Shown: positions 7,266-16,090, counted from the first letter of the stretch. The stretch is DNA of 64,000 bases from Chthonomonas sp. UBA2785 (GCA_002352215.1 DEIB01000009.1:1-64000), one strand, 5' to 3'. Notes: generated by a model from the letters alone, not told the origin. Translations and numbers: made by a program.

Positions 7266-8780
7266 TTATGAGGAAACGTCGGTCCCAGAAAAATTTATGA
7301 AAAAAGTTGTGCCGGAGCCCAATTCCGACTCCACGCGAAGCTGGGCGTTCATGGCATGAGCCAATCCCTGCGCGATGCTGAGCCCCAATCCGTAGCCCCC
7401 CGAAGTGCGCGCCCGCGAAGGATCTGCGCGATAGAACCGTTCGAAGAGGTGCGGGAGGTGCTCGGCGGCGATGCCGGCGCCGGTGTCCTTCACTCGCAAT
7501 TCGTTTGCCTCCCCGGCCACCGTGATTCGCCCCTCGGCCGGGGTGTAGGCCGCGGCATTCTCCAGCAGATTGCGAAGAAGCTGCACCAACGCGTCCGGCT
7601 GGGTGACGACGCTCTCCGGCAAGGAATCGACGTGAACGCGGGGGTCATTTTCGAGCCCCGCCGCTCGCACCGCTTCCGCCACGATGGGTGCCAAGGGCAC
7701 GGCAGCCAGAGTCAAGGCGTTGCCGGATTGATCCATCCGGCTGAGTTGAAGGAGCATAGCCGTGAGGCGGTTCATGCCTTCGGCCAGCCGCAGCACCCGC
7801 TCCAGCGCTTGATCTTTCTCTTCGGGGGTGGCCTGCGGATGCAGCCCATTTTCAGAAGCCAGCACGATCCCCGTCAGCGGCGTGCGCAGTTCGTGCGCGG
7901 CGTCGCTACTAAACCGGCGCTGTTGCTCCAGGGCGTGCTCGGTGGTCCGCTTGGCGTCTTGCAGGCGGCGCGTCATCGTGTCCAGGCTTCGCCCCAAGTC
8001 CCCCATCTCGTCCGGGCCAGTCGCCGGCATCGGCACCACGTGGTCAGGGTTCTCGCTGATCGCGCGGGCGGCTTCGGCCATTTGTGCCACCGGGCGCAGC
8101 ACTTGTCGCGAGAGAAGCCACGCGGCCAGCCCACTGATGAGCCCCACCCCCGGCAGCAGCCACAGCCAGGTCTGCAACTGCACTTGCTCGAGCAAGGCAA
8201 ACGAGCCGTTTTCTTGGGCGATCTGGACGATCAGCACCTCGTCATTCGGGCCGCGTTGCTGAAGGGAAAGCAGCCGGTAAGAAACCCCGTTGATCGTCGT
8301 GGTGACGAACAACGGGTTCGGGCTGGCTTTGGCCAACTCAAACTGTCGCTGGTCCAGGGGTTCGGTTTGCCCGCGAGGGCCGAGAACCCGACCATCGGCA
8401 CCCATGACCCGGATGGGCCCGCCTTGAAACTCCGGCGGTTGGCGGCGACCGTTCCGCCGCTCGCCCTCATTGACCGGCGGCCCTTGGGGGTTTTCTGGTG
8501 CTGGTTCACCATTGAATCCTCCCGGCCCTCCATTGAAGCGAGGATTCCCGGGCTGCCCGCCTTGTACCGGCTCGCGCATCCACGGCGGGGTGCCTTCCCC
8601 GCCGCCCGGCCCACGCCCCGGCCCGGCCACCATCTGGGCGCGACGCAGCAGGATCTCGTCCAGCACCTGCGTGGCCACCCGTTGGGTTTGGCTCACTTGC
8701 AGGGCGGCGAGCCCCACCATCACCAGCAAGATGGCCAACGCATTGGCCACCACCAAGCGGAACCGGAGCGATTTCATCAT
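7266..8780 (-). CDS. Sensor histidine kinase with Gly/Pro-rich periplasmic loop
   Basis: A 504-residue inner-membrane kinase. TM1 is at about 7-27, the periplasmic sensor at 28-202 and TM2 at about 203-224, followed by HAMP, HisKA with phospho-acceptor H296 in SSDAAHELRTP, and a HATPase with N-box NLLENAAAYTP, G1 DTGAGI and G2 GGYGLGLSIA. The sensor begins with about 70 Gly/Pro/Asn-rich residues (near 52-120), then a more ordered part. Its start is 4 nt after the response-regulator stop. Two adjacent ATGs are possible starts. The signal is unknown. Confidence 0.92.
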   Translation of the reverse strand: MMKSLRFRLVVANALAILLVMVGLAALQVSQTQRVATQVLDEILLRRAQMVAGPGRGPGGGEGTPPWMREPVQGGQPGNPRFNGGPGGFNGEPAPENPQGPPVNEGERRNGRRQPPEFQGGPIRVMGADGRVLGPRGQTEPLDQRQFELAKASPNPLFVTTTINGVSYRLLSLQQRGPNDEVLIVQIAQENGSFALLEQVQLQTWLWLLPGVGLISGLAAWLLSRQVLRPVAQMAEAARAISENPDHVVPMPATGPDEMGDLGRSLDTMTRRLQDAKRTTEHALEQQRRFSSDAAHELRTPLTGIVLASENGLHPQATPEEKDQALERVLRLAEGMNRLTAMLLQLSRMDQSGNALTLAAVPLAPIVAEAVRAAGLENDPRVHVDSLPESVVTQPDALVQLLRNLLENAAAYTPAEGRITVAGEANELRVKDTGAGIAAEHLPHLFERFYRADPSRARTSGGYGLGLSIAQGLAHAMNAQLRVESELGSGTTFFINFSGTDVSS

Positions 8781-8784
8781 GGAT

Positions 8785-9447
8785 TTACGGCGACTCCATG
8801 GTGTAACCCAGGCCGTGAATGGTGCGGATGATGCGGCCTTCGGGGTCCACCTTCTTACGCAATGACGACATGTGGAAATTCACCGTGTTCGGCAGGGCTT
8901 CGTCGCTCTGAAACACGCTCTCCAAAATCTGTTCGCGGGAATAAACCCGGCCGGGGTTGCGGGCCATCGCCTCCAGCAACTGAAACTCGCGGTGCGTGAG
9001 TTTCACCGGTTCCCCGTCCACCGTCACGCTCTTGTTGTGAGTGTCCACCTCGATCGGCCCGACCACAATGCGGCTCTTCTTGAGTTGCACTTCGCGGCGA
9101 GTGAGCGCGCGCACGCGGGCCAGCAGCTCATCCAAGGCAAACGGCTTGACGAGGTAGTCGTCCGCGCCCACGTCCAGGCCCATCACGCGGTCCTTCACTT
9201 CGTCGCGGGCGGTGAGCATGAGGATGGGCGTGCGGACATCGGCGTGGCGCAGGCTCCGGCAGACGGCCATGCCGTCCTTGCCCGGCAGCATCACATCCAG
9301 CAGGATGAGGCCGTAGGAGTTCATCATCGCCATCGTCTCGCCCTCGGGCCCGGTACTCGCCATTTCGGGCGCGTGACCTTCCCGGCGCAGTGCGGTGGCC
9401 ACCCCACTGGCGATATCCGGGTCATCCTCGATAATGAGCACGCGCAC
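8785..9447 (-). CDS. OmpR-family response regulator
   Basis: A 220-residue DNA-binding regulator. The receiver domain has the acidic pair in IIEDDPD, phospho-acceptor D51 in LLDVMLPG and the lysine in DYLVKPF. The C-terminal winged helix has typical OmpR sequence (REFQLLEAMARNPGRV, LRKKVDPEG, RTIHGLGY). I chose the GTG at 9447 because the receiver starts immediately (VRVLIIEDD) and a perfect TACAAT box sits 6 nt before it; the open frame further upstream gives no conserved sequence. It is followed by its kinase. Confidence 0.93.
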   Translation of the reverse strand: MRVLIIEDDPDIASGVATALRREGHAPEMASTGPEGETMAMMNSYGLILLDVMLPGKDGMAVCRSLRHADVRTPILMLTARDEVKDRVMGLDVGADDYLVKPFALDELLARVRALTRREVQLKKSRIVVGPIEVDTHNKSVTVDGEPVKLTHREFQLLEAMARNPGRVYSREQILESVFQSDEALPNTVNFHMSSLRKKVDPEGRIIRTIHGLGYTMESP

Positions 9448-9453
9448 GCTCAG

Positions 9454-9459
9454 ATTGTA
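9454..9459 (-). promoter_or_regulatory. -10 box TACAAT giving a leaderless response-regulator mRNA
   Basis: TACAAT on the minus strand with exactly 6 nt before the GTG at 9447, so the transcript should begin at or next to the start codon. No Shine-Dalgarno sequence is present. Confidence 0.6.
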
Positions 9460-9522
9460 GGCGCATCCTGTGAGGAATTTGTGAGGGCAGGTTCGCCTGG
9501 GACTCTGCAAGAGGGTTCGGCG

Positions 9523-9528
9523 TAGAAT
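9523..9528 (+). promoter_or_regulatory. -10 box TAGAAT giving a leaderless DUF1287 mRNA
   Basis: TAGAAT with 6 nt (TTCAGC) before the ATG at 9535. It is divergent to the response-regulator promoter in the same 87-bp intergenic region. Confidence 0.6.
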
Positions 9529-9534
9529 TTCAGC

Positions 9535-10095
9535 ATGTCGACCGTGTGGGTGTTGGCGGCCTTGGGGGCTGGCTTCGCGTCTCCCTCCACCCAGCCCGGG
9601 CTGGATATTGTCCGCAACGCCCGGAAGCAGGTCGGAGTCACCACCAGTTACGACCCGGCCTACGTCCGGCTGAGCTACCCCGGAGGCGACGTTTCGAAGA
9701 ACACCGGGGTATGCACGGACGTCGTGGTGCGGGCTTTGCGCCCGCTGGGTTACGACCTGCAGGAGCTCATTCACGAGGATTGGCGGGCAAACCGCCGCGC
9801 CTACGGCGGTGGCCAGCCCGACCAGAACATTGACCACCGCCGCGTTGTGAATCAGCAGATCTTCTTTGCCCGCCGGGGGAAACGCTTGGCGGCAGGTGCG
9901 GCCTATGCGCCTGGGGATTTTGTGGCGTGGAAGTTGCCCAACGGACGATTGCACATTGGCGTCGTGAGCGACCGCAAATCGGGCCAAGGCTTTCCCCTCA
10001 TCATTCACAACATTGGCCGGGGCGCCCAGGAAGAGGATGTGCTCAAGGCGTGGGATCAAATCGGCCACTATCGTTGGTTCAACTCTGCCCGCTAG
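9535..10095 (+). CDS. DUF1287 family exported protein (NlpC/P60-like fold)
   Basis: A 186-residue protein with a short N-terminal hydrophobic segment. GVCTDVVVRALR carries the cysteine and LHIGVVSDR the histidine expected of DUF1287, a family related to NlpC/P60 cysteine hydrolases. GGDVSKNTGVC and IIHNIGRG are also typical of the family. A role in cell-wall peptide hydrolysis is possible but unproven. It lies divergent to the two-component system and 49 nt upstream of the SLC13 transporter. Confidence 0.82.
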   Translation: MSTVWVLAALGAGFASPSTQPGLDIVRNARKQVGVTTSYDPAYVRLSYPGGDVSKNTGVCTDVVVRALRPLGYDLQELIHEDWRANRRAYGGGQPDQNIDHRRVVNQQIFFARRGKRLAAGAAYAPGDFVAWKLPNGRLHIGVVSDRKSGQGFPLIIHNIGRGAQEEDVLKAWDQIGHYRWFNSAR

Positions 10096-10144
10096 TTCAA
10101 CCCTTCCAGTGACGTGAAGCCCCGAGGGGTGCCAAGATGGCACC

Positions 10145-11605
10145 ATGAGCGAAACGACGGGCACGGGCTTCAGTTGGCAAAAGCTGGCGCTGCCCGTGGT
10201 GATGGCGGCGCTGGCGTTTTGGCTGCTGCGCGATTTCCCGGCGGAGCAGCGCCACGTGGGCACCATCTTCGCCCTCACCGTGGGGCTATGGATGAGCGAA
10301 GTGATGCCCCTCGGGATCACCGCTCTCGTCAGTAGCGCGCTCCTCATCCTGGCCGGCGGGCTCAACGAAAAGAAGGTGTTTGCCGCCTACGGTGACACCA
10401 CCATTCCGCTATTTATCGGGAGCTTCATCCTAGCCAAGGGGATGGAGGTCACCGGCCTGGGCGAGCGCTTTGCACACCTCATCCTCGCCCAAAAGTGGGC
10501 CACGCGCTCGGCCTCGGCGTTGCTCCTCTCGGTGGGGGCCATCGCGTGCCTGCTGTCACTCTTTATCAGCAATACCGCCACCACGGCCATGCTCTTGCCC
10601 ATTGGCTTGAGCCTACTGGCCGCCATTGGCTCGCCCGACCAAACCCGTCTCTACGCCATCGGCCTGATGATGATGCTCACGTGGGGGTCCAGCATTGCCG
10701 TCGGCGTGCCCGTCGGCACCCCGCCGAACCTGATTGGCATCGACATGCTGGCCAAGGCCACCGGGGAGCGCATCGGCTTTCTGCAATGGATGACCTTTGG
10801 GATGCCCATCACCCTCGCCATGCTGGTGGCGTGCTGGGCGGTGCTGCGCTGGCGCTACGGACGCGGGGCCCCGGCCACCGCTCCCGTCGCGCCGGTCTCC
10901 CGGGCCTGCCTGGCTGAAATGGGTCGCATGAGCGAAGGGCAACGGAACACCCTGTTGGCCTTTGTAGTGGCGATCATTCTATGGATGCTGCCGGACAGTT
11001 TGCTGGCCATCATGGGGCCGGAAAACGAGTTCGCCAAACAGTTTGCCGCCCGGGTGCCGGCCAGTGTGGCGGCGCTCATCGGAGCGAGCCTGCTCTTCTT
11101 GCTTCCCGGGCGCCAAGAGGATTCGCGCATGAACTGGCGCACCGCCGCCAGCATCGACTGGGGGACGATCCTCCTCTTCGCCGGGGGGATTGCCCTCGGG
11201 CAAGCGATGTTCGAGAGCGGCCTGGCCAAATCTCTGGGCGAGATGGCCGCCGAGGCCAGCGGCGCTCGCACCGTGTGGGGCATCACGGCTTTGGTCACTG
11301 CCGCCGCGATCATGCTCAGCGAACTGGCCAGCAACACCGCCGCCGCCACCACGCTGGTGCCGGTGGCCATTGGCCTGGCCGAAGGAGCGGGGGTATCGCC
11401 GGTGGCTCCGGCCCTGGGCGTGGCCCTGGGGGCCAGCATGGGTTTCATGCTGCCGGTCAGTACCGCCCCGAATGCAATTGTTTACAGTTCGGGGCTGGTG
11501 CCGGCGCGTGAGATGCTCAAGTCAGGCATCCTCATCGACATCATTGGGTTCATCGTGGTGATGGCCGGCCTGATGCTCATCCTGCCGGCCATGGGACTAG
11601 CTTAG
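10145..11605 (+). CDS. SLC13/DASS-family sodium:anion symporter
   Basis: A 486-residue polytopic inner-membrane transporter of the divalent anion:Na+ symporter family (dicarboxylates, sulfate or similar; substrate not readable). Both family SNT signatures are present, in LFISNTATTAML and in ELASNTAAATTLVP. The C-terminal PVSTAPNAIVYSSG and the prolines in GVPVGTPPNLIG also fit. A weak CAAGAT hexamer lies 6 nt before the ATG and there is no ribosome binding site. Its stop overlaps the stop of the convergent carboxypeptidase gene by 3 bp. Confidence 0.92.
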   Translation: MSETTGTGFSWQKLALPVVMAALAFWLLRDFPAEQRHVGTIFALTVGLWMSEVMPLGITALVSSALLILAGGLNEKKVFAAYGDTTIPLFIGSFILAKGMEVTGLGERFAHLILAQKWATRSASALLLSVGAIACLLSLFISNTATTAMLLPIGLSLLAAIGSPDQTRLYAIGLMMMLTWGSSIAVGVPVGTPPNLIGIDMLAKATGERIGFLQWMTFGMPITLAMLVACWAVLRWRYGRGAPATAPVAPVSRACLAEMGRMSEGQRNTLLAFVVAIILWMLPDSLLAIMGPENEFAKQFAARVPASVAALIGASLLFLLPGRQEDSRMNWRTAASIDWGTILLFAGGIALGQAMFESGLAKSLGEMAAEASGARTVWGITALVTAAAIMLSELASNTAAATTLVPVAIGLAEGAGVSPVAPALGVALGASMGFMLPVSTAPNAIVYSSGLVPAREMLKSGILIDIIGFIVVMAGLMLILPAMGLA

Positions 11606-12807
11606 CGATCTAAAATGCGCTGAGACAAAGCACGGAAGCCTTGCCAAGCCTCATCCTGAGTATCGCTGATCTGGTTCTCGGGCAAGATGAACCCAAACTG
11701 ACCCTTGTCACGGAGCTCAATGGTGTACGCCGCAGCATTGAACCGGTCGTACATGTAGTCCGGCGTCACTCCGCTGGCGAGATAGAGGGTCGGTCCCGTC
11801 GCCCCGATGGTGTAGTTATGCGCGTGCTGCCCCGCAATGCCATCCCGCATTGCCGTCCCGGTCTGCCGCAGCCACGTTTCTCCGGGAGAAGCCGTGGCGG
11901 TGTACCCCCACGCCCATAGCACATACTCGCCGTAGCTGTGGTAGTCAATAAACGCCGCCACTGGTGAAATGTTGTTCACCAGATTGACCAGCGCCTGGCT
12001 TTCGGGCTCACTTAATGCAGCCGTCCCTCGATAGGTTTCCGAGCTCTGATTGCTACTGGACCCCGAGCCGCCCCATCCCTTCGAAAAGTTCCGGTTGAGG
12101 TCCACGCCAAAGGAGCCCCCCGAGTTTGGACGGCGATTCTTCCGCCACATTCGGTTCGTCGACCAAGTGTAGGCGTAGCCATCGGGATTCATTACGGGGA
12201 TGAAATAGTAGGCCGTGCCGGGAATGATCGGTTTGATGGCGGCGGGGTCGGTGGTCATCCCATCAAGAAGCTTTCTAAAGATATGCAGGCCGCTCGCCGG
12301 GCTTATCCACTCTCGGGCATGGATCCCAAAATTCACCACAAACGACTGCTCTTCTGGTCGTTTCCGGGTGGATTGGAACAATCGGTACGCCCAGATTGGC
12401 CTGCCCTGCACGCTCGTGCCGATCTGGAATCGGGTCACGTATCGCAGGTTCTGCAAGCGCCATTCTTCGTACTGACCGATGATCTGATCGTAGTTGTAGT
12501 ACTGCGTGCGGTAGTTGAGGGTCGCGGGTTGCGGGCGCTGATCCCAGCCCCGCGGATCGGGGAGCACGCCCACCCAGCGGTAAGGCATGCGCAGGCTCCA
12601 GAGCTTGGGAAACTCGCCCGGCCCGACGATGATGTCGGTGCGGCCACGGTGAATGTGGCAAGAGAAGATGCCGAGGTCCGAATCCGCGAGCCGCTGGGCA
12701 TCGGCATCATTCCGGACTTCAACGCTGTACCGGTTCCAGCCGGTCTGAGCCCAGGAAGACACCGCGAGGGCGGCAATAAGCAGGGAACTGGTGAGTCGCA
12801 GACGCAT
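11602..12807 (-). CDS. Secreted M14 zinc carboxypeptidase
   Basis: A 401-residue exported metallopeptidase that would trim C-terminal residues from peptides outside the cytoplasm. The start at 12807 gives a clean signal peptide (MRLRLTSSLLIAALAVSSWA). A carboxypeptidase-type propeptide domain follows (about 25-100). The peptidase core has zinc ligands in GIHAREW (H and E), the substrate arginine in VDLNRNF, the third ligand in DYHSYGE and the catalytic glutamate in YTIELRDKG. This fits the M14A (carboxypeptidase A/T-like) branch. Ten extra in-frame upstream codons look non-coding. Confidence 0.92.
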   Translation of the reverse strand: MRLRLTSSLLIAALAVSSWAQTGWNRYSVEVRNDADAQRLADSDLGIFSCHIHRGRTDIIVGPGEFPKLWSLRMPYRWVGVLPDPRGWDQRPQPATLNYRTQYYNYDQIIGQYEEWRLQNLRYVTRFQIGTSVQGRPIWAYRLFQSTRKRPEEQSFVVNFGIHAREWISPASGLHIFRKLLDGMTTDPAAIKPIIPGTAYYFIPVMNPDGYAYTWSTNRMWRKNRRPNSGGSFGVDLNRNFSKGWGGSGSSSNQSSETYRGTAALSEPESQALVNLVNNISPVAAFIDYHSYGEYVLWAWGYTATASPGETWLRQTGTAMRDGIAGQHAHNYTIGATGPTLYLASGVTPDYMYDRFNAAAYTIELRDKGQFGFILPENQISDTQDEAWQGFRALSQRILDR

Positions 12808-12955
12808 GACAATCAAACTCCAAGGATGGTTGCTCAAAACTTACCACTTGGCCCCAGTGGCGCGCCACAAATGAGGGGAAGCCCGTATTTTTGCGAACCC
12901 CCCCGGATGGGAAACCCAGAAACGAACCCCGGGGCTGTGCCGTCTTAAGGTGCGT

Positions 12956-13444
12956 ATGTCTCTCACGGCTTGCCTCCTCTTGGCAACCTCAATGTCTCCC
13001 GGCGCGGGCGTCCCTGGTCAAACGGCCCCGGATGAGGCGATGACCACCCTCATGAAAGCCACGGAGCTGAGCTATTCGGAGATCCCCGGCTTCTTCCAAG
13101 TCACTTTTGATATCGCGGATTCACCCCGCAAGCACACGATTTACATGCGGTCCAGGGCCGAGGAATACAACTCGCTGAAGGCCGCCGAAGCCTTCGGCAT
13201 CGTGTGGGAAAGCACTGACGCCGCCCCCAAGGAACTGCTGGAAAAGGCCTTCACCTACCGATTCAAGGCGGGGGGCTTGGCCTACGAACGGCCGAGCGAG
13301 GCCCAGAACCTGCACCGCATCCGCTACCGCCTGCACATTGACCCGCGCCGCGATGCCAAACAGGTTCGCGAACTCTTGGCGATTGTAGCGTCCACCTCGG
13401 ACTTCATGGAGAAGGAGCTGAACGGCGAGGAGGATAAGCAGTGA
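12956..13444 (+). CDS. Secreted hypothetical protein, first of a tandem pair
   Basis: A 162-residue protein with a signal peptide ending near GVPGQTAPD. I do not recognise the family. The core starts TTLMKATELSYSEI and is followed by short alternating strands and helices; the layout recalls YbjN-like folds, but this is weak. A GTG two codons upstream (12950) is an alternative start. Its stop overlaps the start of the next gene (GTGA), which encodes a similar protein, so the two are probably co-translated and may act together. Confidence 0.7.
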   Translation: MSLTACLLLATSMSPGAGVPGQTAPDEAMTTLMKATELSYSEIPGFFQVTFDIADSPRKHTIYMRSRAEEYNSLKAAEAFGIVWESTDAAPKELLEKAFTYRFKAGGLAYERPSEAQNLHRIRYRLHIDPRRDAKQVRELLAIVASTSDFMEKELNGEEDKQ

Positions 13445-13977
13445 GCCTGACCTATCTGAGTCTGTTCACGGCCCTGCTGATGACCCCGGCTGTGCCGCAA
13501 GAAGCCAGTGCGCTCGATTCTCCCGAGGGCAAGCGCATGGAAGCCGCACTGAAGGCCACCGGGTTCAGCTACGGACGATCGCAAGACCAAAAGGCGTTTA
13601 TCGTGCTGTTTAGCCGCGAGGGCGAGCCGAACCGAACCGTCAATATTGCCCCCACCCCGTCGGCCGTCGGGCCGATGCAGGGCCACCTCATCTACTCCAC
13701 GATTTGGCGAGGCACAAACCCGGGCCAAGAGCTGTTGAGTACTGCGATGAGTGCGATTCAAAAATACGGGAGTCCGTACATCCTGAAGGCTCAAGATCAA
13801 ACCTACATCCGATTTGGCGAGACCTTCGACATCAACCTCGTGGCGGCAGAGCCCACCGCCGACGATCCGGGCGTGAAGCAGCTTAAGGACATGCTCTACT
13901 TTGTGGATGCGGCATCGCACGCCATCTTGCTGGAAGTGCGCAAGCTGCCCGCCGAACAGCGGGGCGAAGGATCGTAA
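13441..13977 (+). CDS. Secreted hypothetical protein, second of a tandem pair
   Basis: A 178-residue exported protein with a signal peptide over about 1-20. Its core begins MEAALKATGFSYGR, closely parallel to LMKATELSYSEI in the preceding gene. Both continue with a similar strand-rich middle and a C-terminal helix (KQLKDMLYFVDAASHAILLE here; KQVRELLAIVASTSDFMEKE there). I read them as diverged paralogues from a local duplication. The GTG start overlaps the previous stop by 4 nt. Function is unknown. Confidence 0.7.
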   Translation: MSLTYLSLFTALLMTPAVPQEASALDSPEGKRMEAALKATGFSYGRSQDQKAFIVLFSREGEPNRTVNIAPTPSAVGPMQGHLIYSTIWRGTNPGQELLSTAMSAIQKYGSPYILKAQDQTYIRFGETFDINLVAAEPTADDPGVKQLKDMLYFVDAASHAILLEVRKLPAEQRGEGS

Positions 13978-13983
13978 GTCATC

Positions 13984-14008
13984 GCCCCTCACCTGCTGAG
14001 TGAGGGGC
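13984..14008 (+). terminator. Possible terminator hairpin after the tandem pair
   Basis: GCCCCTCA (13984-13991) pairs perfectly with TGAGGGGC (14001-14008). No T-run follows, so termination is uncertain. The remaining bases to 14142 show no gene. Confidence 0.35.
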
Positions 14009-14142
14009 AAAGGTTCAGGTGCGCAGAGTGGCCGCCTGATTCATGGCGACAAGCACGAGGGCAGTGAGGCTCATGGTCGGGGTAGACGCAATCCGGCTAC
14101 GATTGTTCACTCCCCTGCCAAAAAAGCCTCCGGAAGAGAGCT

Positions 14143-14583
14143 CTATTGACCTTCAAACTGGTCTTGAAGCCAAAAGAGCCCGCTGAAGCTGTCGGGCGGA
14201 AAAGTCCTCGCTTCTTTGAGTTCCTTCGTGGCACCCGATTCGTAGTAGACTTTCATCCGCTTGAAGTCCATTCCCGCCTTTTCAACCTGGGAGCGGTGAA
14301 TCCAAAAATGGCTTTGGAGGATGCCGTCGCGGCCCCGGTCCACGCGCGTGGCCACCACCAGCAGCCGCTCCGAATCCAGGGCTTCGAAAGAGATCCTCGG
14401 CGCTGGGGCCTCCTTGTTCATGTATTCAACTTTGCAGACCACAAAGGTCGGGAATTTCTGACAGGTCGGCACGATGCGGGCGCGGTTGGTGTCTAGCAAC
14501 CGCACCTGGTAGCCCGCGAAGACGCCGATAGCTAGGGTCGCCACGGCGACTATTCCGGTTGTCAACCAATTCACTCGGGCCAT
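14143..14583 (-). CDS. Membrane-anchored hypothetical protein
   Basis: A 146-residue protein with one N-terminal membrane segment (TTGIVAVATLAIGVFAGY) and a soluble domain outside, including two cysteines (PTCQKFPTFVVCKVEY). The family is not recognised. I chose the ATG at 14583, which follows an AAGGAG site that overlaps the stop region of the upstream gene 8 nt away, rather than the longer frame. It forms an operon with the repeat protein at 14592-15674. Confidence 0.65.
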   Translation of the reverse strand: MARVNWLTTGIVAVATLAIGVFAGYQVRLLDTNRARIVPTCQKFPTFVVCKVEYMNKEAPAPRISFEALDSERLLVVATRVDRGRDGILQSHFWIHRSQVEKAGMDFKRMKVYYESGATKELKEARTFPPDSFSGLFWLQDQFEGQ

Positions 14584-14591
14584 GGTTTGTG

Positions 14592-15674
14592 CTACTCCTT
14601 CACGTCCGGAATTTCGTGCGCAAGCTGATCCCGGCACTGGCTGAGCCACGACTGATATCCCGATCCGAACTCAATGGCCTGGATTGAGCTCAGCTCTTCG
14701 GTGCCGGCAAAGGTTTTGCGGCCCGGATATTCAATCTCCGTGAAGCGAACAATCTCGTCATCCACCTCCTCGATCATCACCTGGATTTCGTCCTCGCCGA
14801 TCCAGATATCCACCACATCGCCGCGAGCTTGAAGTTCCTTCAGCAAGCCGTGGCAAGACCCCAGCCGCCCGTACGATTCCGGGAAGTTCAAGAACCGGCT
14901 CTCTAACGGGAAGCGCTTCTGCTCATCTTGGTCTCGGGTCACTTCTTGCACCTGATCGAGGGGGATGTAGGCAAAGTAGGGAGCGCCACTCCAGTCGCCC
15001 ATCTTCACATTGCAATGCAAGATCAATCCATCTTCATAAAGCGCTACCAAGTGACCGTGGAAGACACAATCTTCCGTCTCAACCATGATATGACTCTTGA
15101 GCAACTCTTGCAAGATATGGTGCAACGCTCTTTGTACTCGCCAAGTGCCGTATTCGGGCCACGGCGGCGGCCCCAATTCGCGATTGATTTCATCTAACCG
15201 TGCATCATAAGGGTCATCCCACACCAGGTAGTGAATGTCGTGGTCATTCAGCACCTGGAACGTAGCTTGGAAGAAGTCTCGCTCGTAGACCCGCATCAAG
15301 AGTTTGTCTTCTTCATGCGCGATGACAAGGCCGTGGACGGAGCTTCTTCCATCCGCAGGAACAATCGCCAGCGGCTTCCCTTGCTGGCCCAGGGCCTCGA
15401 CGATATCCATAAGGGTGCGCGCCTTGGCGAGAGGCTTGAGGTGCCCGTTCGGAGGGTTGATCTGGCGGATGGCGTCAATCTCGGGGTGCTGCGTCAGCCA
15501 GCGGGTGATCGAGTCGGCGGGGTAGGCGGCGCAAAAGCTGTTGAGGGAGTTGTACGGCGGCATCGCAACCACCACCGCGTCCTCAATGACGTCCAGCACC
15601 AGGCTGGGCCGCAAGACGCGGCCGTTGATTTCGAACTTGACCCACTGGCCGATGAGCTCCTGGAAGTTCCTCAT
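14592..15674 (-). CDS. Hypothetical cytoplasmic protein with apparent four-fold SH3-like repeat
   Basis: A 360-residue protein with no signal peptide or membrane segment. I do not recognise a named family. Four segments share a pattern of short strands around a polar turn, each ending in a hydrophobic strand: about 8-55 (QWVKFEINGRVLRP), 108-155 (HGLVIAHEEDKLLMRV), 195-245 (FHGHLVALYEDGLILHC) and 288-335 (VVDIWIGEDEIQVMIEE). This looks like tandem SH3/LSm-type barrels, which is an inference. It precedes a membrane-anchored protein by 8 nt. Confidence 0.6.
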   Translation of the reverse strand: MRNFQELIGQWVKFEINGRVLRPSLVLDVIEDAVVVAMPPYNSLNSFCAAYPADSITRWLTQHPEIDAIRQINPPNGHLKPLAKARTLMDIVEALGQQGKPLAIVPADGRSSVHGLVIAHEEDKLLMRVYERDFFQATFQVLNDHDIHYLVWDDPYDARLDEINRELGPPPWPEYGTWRVQRALHHILQELLKSHIMVETEDCVFHGHLVALYEDGLILHCNVKMGDWSGAPYFAYIPLDQVQEVTRDQDEQKRFPLESRFLNFPESYGRLGSCHGLLKELQARGDVVDIWIGEDEIQVMIEEVDDEIVRFTEIEYPGRKTFAGTEELSSIQAIEFGSGYQSWLSQCRDQLAHEIPDVKE

Positions 15675-15730
15675 GAATGGTTCCGCCTGCGCGAATCCTG
15701 ACAGTCATACCCCGGTGGTGGAGGAAGGAT

Positions 15731-16090
15731 TCACTTATCTGGCAACACAGATGGAGGCTTAGATCTTGCCAAGCGCTCCTTCTCGCGCTTGAAAGCAACG
15801 GCCCGTCGCCAATAATAGTAAGCGTTGCTCGTGACTCCGCAGACGACAACCGGCCACCATTCGCCCTTGTACTCGTAGCCCGTAAAGACCATATAGTTAA
15901 CGAATACGAGAAAGGTCAGCAAACCCACGATGCCCGCTTGTTTCCAGGCACTTTTCAGGTCGGTTTCCAGGTTGTTAAGCCCATAGAAGATCATCGTTCT
16001 ATTGCCCGAATGCGCCCACCAATAGAAACCCCACAAGGAAAGCGCTGCCAGATTAAAGAACATCATTGACCAAAGCGCATTCGGTGGCAT
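15731..16090 (-). CDS. Small three-helix membrane protein
   Basis: A 119-residue protein with hydrophobic stretches at about 8-25, 50-70 and 75-95, and a basic C-terminal tail (RRAVAFKREKERLARSK). It is 56 nt upstream of the repeat-protein gene on the same strand. Family and role are unknown. There is no clear ribosome binding site. Confidence 0.55.
   Translation of the reverse strand: MPPNALWSMMFFNLAALSLWGFYWWAHSGNRTMIFYGLNNLETDLKSAWKQAGIVGLLTFLVFVNYMVFTGYEYKGEWWPVVVCGVTSNAYYYWRRAVAFKREKERLARSKPPSVLPDK

Noticed and set aside
9448..10365. A long minus-strand frame that would extend the response regulator to over 500 residues
   Set aside because: The extension has no conserved sequence, lies antisense to the DUF1287 gene, and a perfect -10 box sits 6 nt before the GTG at 9447.
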